8,000 bases of DNA, from NCBI GenBank assembly GCA_964520975.1, contig CAZFPA010000080.1, forward strand, positions 1-8,000. The letters run 5' to 3'. Shown one piece after another: positions 5,888-8,000 of the stretch. Every line of letters begins with the position of its first letter. The stretch's first letter is position 1. The position numbers and the translations under genes are program-made. The notes beneath the pieces were generated by a model that ran no database searches, was not told the origin of the DNA, and saw only the letters and a list, made by a program, of their open reading frames with translations. Source of the DNA: CAZFPA01 sp964520975 (lineage in GTDB: Bacteria > Bacillota > Negativicutes > Selenomonadales > Selenomonadaceae).

Positions 5888-6124
5888 AAAGATAATATCA
5901 CCAAAACGACTATCATCATAATTTTTCCATATATTTTATCATAAATTTATATGTATAGCAAGGTTTTTTCACATATTCAGTACTTTTCTTCGAATATCCC
6001 AAGGAATTGTTTATACTATGAAAATATATCAGGTATTTTACTGGTTCTTATCAACGCATATCAGGAAATAGACAAATAATAGACAAATAACGAATACCCA
6101 AACGCCCTTATTCTATATAGCTTT
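5888..6124. other. AT-rich non-coding end of the inserted element
   Basis: These 237 bases hold no convincing gene. They are clearly richer in A and T than the genes to the left. They contain the direct repeat atatcagg (6026-6033 and 6058-6065) and the tandem 11-mer at 6067-6088. The 9-mer ctatcatca (5910-5918) is inverted relative to tgatgatag (5849-5857) in the tRNA remnant. Such repeats next to an attachment site could be binding sites for integrase or accessory factors. Confidence 0.5.
6067..6088. repeat. Two exact tandem copies of an 11-bp unit
   Basis: The unit aatagacaaat occurs at 6067-6077 and again at 6078-6088. It lies about 180 bp inside the element from the tRNA junction, a reasonable place for integrase arm-type sites. 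Two copies only. Confidence 0.75.
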
Positions 6125-7144
6125 CTAGAATCCGTTTTGTCGTTCGGACATATTATGAATTTCTATCTCTAAATCAGCCAATGTTGCCATGATAGTATCA
6201 TATGCTGGGTAATCGCCATAAATCATCTTTTTCATAGCCGCATAATCTTCTTTCAAAAGCGATACACTATGTTCCGGCGGAAGGAGTTTTAATGTTTTTG
6301 GCACTGCCAAATCATAACGAGCACGATTTTGTGGATAAAATTTCTTTTTAAAATCCACTACCTGTTGCAAAAGCTCTGGCTGATTTAAAACATCCTCTTT
6401 AACTTTGGAGTGTGCCATAACATACAAATCATAATAGTGCCTTGAATAACGACTCGGCATAGAACTCCCCTTTGGCCGAAAGGCTTCCGCATGCAATATA
6501 GTGGCCTTTTCCCAAAAGGAACGTGCCGCTGTAGTTGTAAGAATGTCCATAGAAGGCTGCTTAAACACATGCCCATATTCTTCCGCTGCATACGGTGTAA
6601 TCTTAACCAATTGCGTTGGTGTCCATGCAGCAAGAGCTCCAATTTCCAGCCTTATCGTTCGTACAATCGCATCATCCGTATAACTGCATGGATAAGCAAA
6701 ATGAACTGTCTGTCCATCCTGTTCATCTATAAAAGCATTAATATCCTGTCCTATAAGATTCGCCATATCCTCCCGGAACTTTGGCAAAAACACATCCTTT
6801 AAAAAGACCGCTGCTTTGTCATTTGCAGCTTTATTGAATTTTTGTTGAGAGGTATTGCTGCGCGCCTCCCATGGCTCACCCTTAGTATAGCCAAGAACAC
6901 GCCAATCAAGAATAAGATCGATATCCTCTGAAAAACGTTTAATTAGGCCATATGCCTTAGAAAGACTTGTGCCGCCCTTAAACGCGAAGGCACCTTTCCA
7001 CGGACATTGATGGAATAAATAATCCAGTGTCAGACAAACCCAGAAATCTTTTTCTATAATAGCCACGTTCATATTTTTCCTGGCTGCTGTGTTCAAAAAT
7101 AGAATCTCACGTTCATGAGCAGATGCTTTCGCAATTTTATACAT
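6125..7144 (-). CDS. AbiEii/AbiGii-family nucleotidyltransferase toxin
   Basis: This is the toxin of an AbiE-type abortive infection/toxin-antitoxin pair. Family members are DNA polymerase beta-like nucleotidyltransferases, and the related mycobacterial MenT enzymes modify tRNA acceptor ends. The ATG at 7144 gives 339 residues and has AGAGG about 8 nt upstream. Motif I is FKGGTSLSKAYG (55-66). Motif II is RFSEDIDL (70-77) with the metal-binding D74-x-D76. WEKATILH (211-218) with K213 and SRHYYDLY (234-241) with D239 fit motifs III and IV. All catalytic motifs look intact. Its start overlaps the stop codon of the upstream antitoxin by one base (TGATG), so translation is probably coupled. Base use is more AT-rich than in the genes left of 5800, consistent with acquisition on a mobile element. 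No clear terminator follows. Confidence 0.92.
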   Translation of the reverse strand: MYKIAKASAHEREILFLNTAARKNMNVAIIEKDFWVCLTLDYLFHQCPWKGAFAFKGGTSLSKAYGLIKRFSEDIDLILDWRVLGYTKGEPWEARSNTSQQKFNKAANDKAAVFLKDVFLPKFREDMANLIGQDINAFIDEQDGQTVHFAYPCSYTDDAIVRTIRLEIGALAAWTPTQLVKITPYAAEEYGHVFKQPSMDILTTTAARSFWEKATILHAEAFRPKGSSMPSRYSRHYYDLYVMAHSKVKEDVLNQPELLQQVVDFKKKFYPQNRARYDLAVPKTLKLLPPEHSVSLLKEDYAAMKKMIYGDYPAYDTIMATLADLEIEIHNMSERQNGF

Positions 7145-7755
7145 CAGGCTACCTCTTTGCAAATTTCTTTGATGCCTGCATAAATCCAGTGTGGGGCAAC
7201 CTTTCCTTCATGCAAAAGCACTTTCTTATCCTTGTCAGATAGCTGATGCTTAAACGATAACATAACATCCTGATTCAGATTTTTTCGGCCAATCGCCTTC
7301 ATTGCCTGCACAATTAAAACAGTTTTATGTGACATCCCGTATAGTTGCTTATCCGAGCGATGCTGAAATTCCAATCGCAGCTTACCGACTTCATACGTTT
7401 TATATGGGCCACTGCTGATAAACGTCCAAGAGGCTGGAACCTGCGTTGAAAGCCCCAATAAATTCAAAGCAGCCTCTCCTGACAAAGAAATCGCCCAATT
7501 ATATCGTCTGGCTAAAGCATCTGCAATCTGTAATGGTGCCGGAGCCGCCTCTTCTTGCAAAAGCTCACTATAGGCGGGCTTATCATAAATTCCTCGAAGG
7601 ACACGCCGAATTTTTCCGTTCCGCTCCAATCTCGCCAACGACTGCTTCACAGTATCATAATCCGCTAAATCCGTAAAGTCAGCAACATGAAACGCATATC
7701 CTAATGGATATTCCTGTATACGATGTTTAATTGCATCAATAAATTTATCCGGCAT
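7144..7755 (-). CDS. AbiEi-like winged-helix antitoxin/autorepressor (DUF6088 type)
   Basis: This is the partner of the AbiEii toxin downstream. AbiEi proteins neutralise the toxin and repress their own operon by binding inverted repeats in the promoter. The ATG at 7755 gives 203 residues and is preferred because a GGGGG ribosome binding site lies about 8 nt upstream. The in-frame GTG at 7782 falls inside the operator. The N-terminal 60 residues form a probable winged helix, with DYDTVKQSLARLERNGKIRR (32-51) and the wing RGIYDKP (54-60) typical of this group. The C-terminal part (about 75-203) includes ISLSGEAALNLLGLSTQVP (89-107), as in AbiEi proteins whose C domain binds or counters the toxin. 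The DUF6088 name is from recognition of this pattern, not from a search. Confidence 0.85.
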   Translation of the reverse strand: MPDKFIDAIKHRIQEYPLGYAFHVADFTDLADYDTVKQSLARLERNGKIRRVLRGIYDKPAYSELLQEEAAPAPLQIADALARRYNWAISLSGEAALNLLGLSTQVPASWTFISSGPYKTYEVGKLRLEFQHRSDKQLYGMSHKTVLIVQAMKAIGRKNLNQDVMLSFKHQLSDKDKKVLLHEGKVAPHWIYAGIKEICKEVA

Positions 7756-7776
7756 TGTAATTCCCCCTCTCTTATT

Positions 7777-7815
7777 TGTCACTATTATTATATACTTTTA
7801 GTGACATTTTGGCAA
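7777..7815 (-). promoter_or_regulatory. AbiE operon promoter embedded in an 8-bp inverted-repeat operator
   Basis: On the minus strand there is TTGCCA (7810-7815), a 17-nt spacer and a perfect TATAAT (7787-7792). The operator arms TGTCACTA (7799-7806, in the spacer) and TAGTGACA (7777-7784, just past the -10, over the likely start site) are exact inverted copies. They are separated by 14 nt, with centres 22 bp apart, two helix turns. This geometry suits a dimer, or two monomers, on one DNA face blocking polymerase. It agrees with the known negative autoregulation of AbiE systems through paired inverted repeats. Confidence 0.85.
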
Positions 7816-7865
7816 GTGAATAAAAATATAAGCTATTTGCCATTTGTTGGTTTGTCAATCATATG

Positions 7866-8000
7866 TTACATATTAGCTGAAAAAGAGTTCAGACATTCCT
7901 GAGGGGATTTCCAGCCCAGTGGTCGCATTGGAAAATTGTTGTAACTTCGATTGTGTACTGCTAATTGCTTCTTGAAATCAGCTAATGAGTAGAATGTTTT
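7866..8000 (-). CDS. Transposase C-terminus, integrase-core (IS3/IS481-like) type, cut by window edge
   Basis: The minus strand is open from the window edge to a TAA at 7866-7868 and gives the last 44 residues of a protein. Its motifs are FYSLADFKKQL, NRSYNNFPMRPLGWKSPQEC and a short tail. The pattern YN-x-x-PMRPLGWKSP is characteristic of the end of DDE integrase-core transposases of the IS3/IS481 groups. The catalytic residues lie outside the window, so intactness cannot be judged. The insertion sequence end must lie between about 7816 and 7866. I could not fix its terminal repeat without the other end. It sits just upstream of the AbiE promoter without breaking it. Confidence 0.8.
   Translation of the reverse strand, partial: KTFYSLADFKKQLAVHNRSYNNFPMRPLGWKSPQECLNSFSANM

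Larger units (their letters stand above)
5888..8000. mobile_element. Left end of an element integrated at tRNA-Thr (continues past the window)
   Basis: This is inferred from the truncated tRNA at its left edge, the visible drop in GC, the AbiE defence cargo and the insertion sequence at its right. Neither an integrase gene nor the second border is in the window, so the element type (prophage, ICE or genomic island) cannot be named. If integration followed the usual pattern, an intact tRNA-Thr gene lies at the other end, near the integrase gene. Confidence 0.6.

Noticed and set aside
6110..6131. Inverted repeat attcta/tagaat around the AbiEii stop codon as a terminator
   Set aside because: The stem is only about 6 AT-rich pairs and has no T run after it on the minus strand, so it is too weak to call.
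7810..7842. Inverted repeat tggcaa/ttgcca upstream of the AbiE promoter
   Set aside because: It has six pairs with a 21-nt gap, one arm is simply the -35 box, and it fits neither a terminator nor a clear operator.

Overview
This looks like a chromosomal segment of an anaerobic Firmicute. The gene content, the strong GGAGG ribosome binding sites, the style of the chemoreceptor and the moderately high GC of the left part fit a Negativicute (Selenomonas-like). That assignment is an impression from the sequence and is not proven.

Left part (1-5840), core-type genome. Two tRNA genes on the minus strand (one with anticodon CAT, cut by the window edge, and tRNA-Gly GCC) are read from a perfect-consensus promoter. 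Next come a methyl-accepting chemotaxis protein gene and a tightly coupled thiamine salvage operon, thiM - thiamine-binding protein - thiE. The operon has its own promoter, a TPP riboswitch and an attenuator hairpin in front, and a terminator that overlaps the thiE stop codon. A DeoR/GlpR-type regulator is divergent from it, with a promoter that carries a small palindrome. A small membrane protein with paired histidines, probably a di-haem b-type cytochrome, is convergent to the regulator.

Junction (about 5800-5890). A strong hairpin terminator follows the 3' half of a tRNA-Thr gene, from the anticodon loop to the encoded CCA. The 5' half is absent. This is the pattern left when an element integrates into a tRNA gene and displaces its 3' half.

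Right part (5888-8000), inferred mobile element. It starts with an AT-rich non-coding end that contains an 11-bp tandem repeat. It then holds an AbiE-type toxin-antitoxin/phage-defence pair: an AbiEi-like winged-helix antitoxin followed by an AbiEii nucleotidyltransferase toxin. Their promoter is embedded in a perfect 8-bp inverted repeat, as expected for autoregulation. The window ends inside the 3' end of an integrase-core transposase gene of an insertion sequence. No integrase is visible, so the far end of the element lies outside the window.

How the parts work together: the thi operon salvages the thiazole moiety and joins it to the pyrimidine under TPP feedback. The right-hand cargo is a self-regulated defence or stabilisation module. 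The base composition, lower in GC on the right, agrees with the proposed border.
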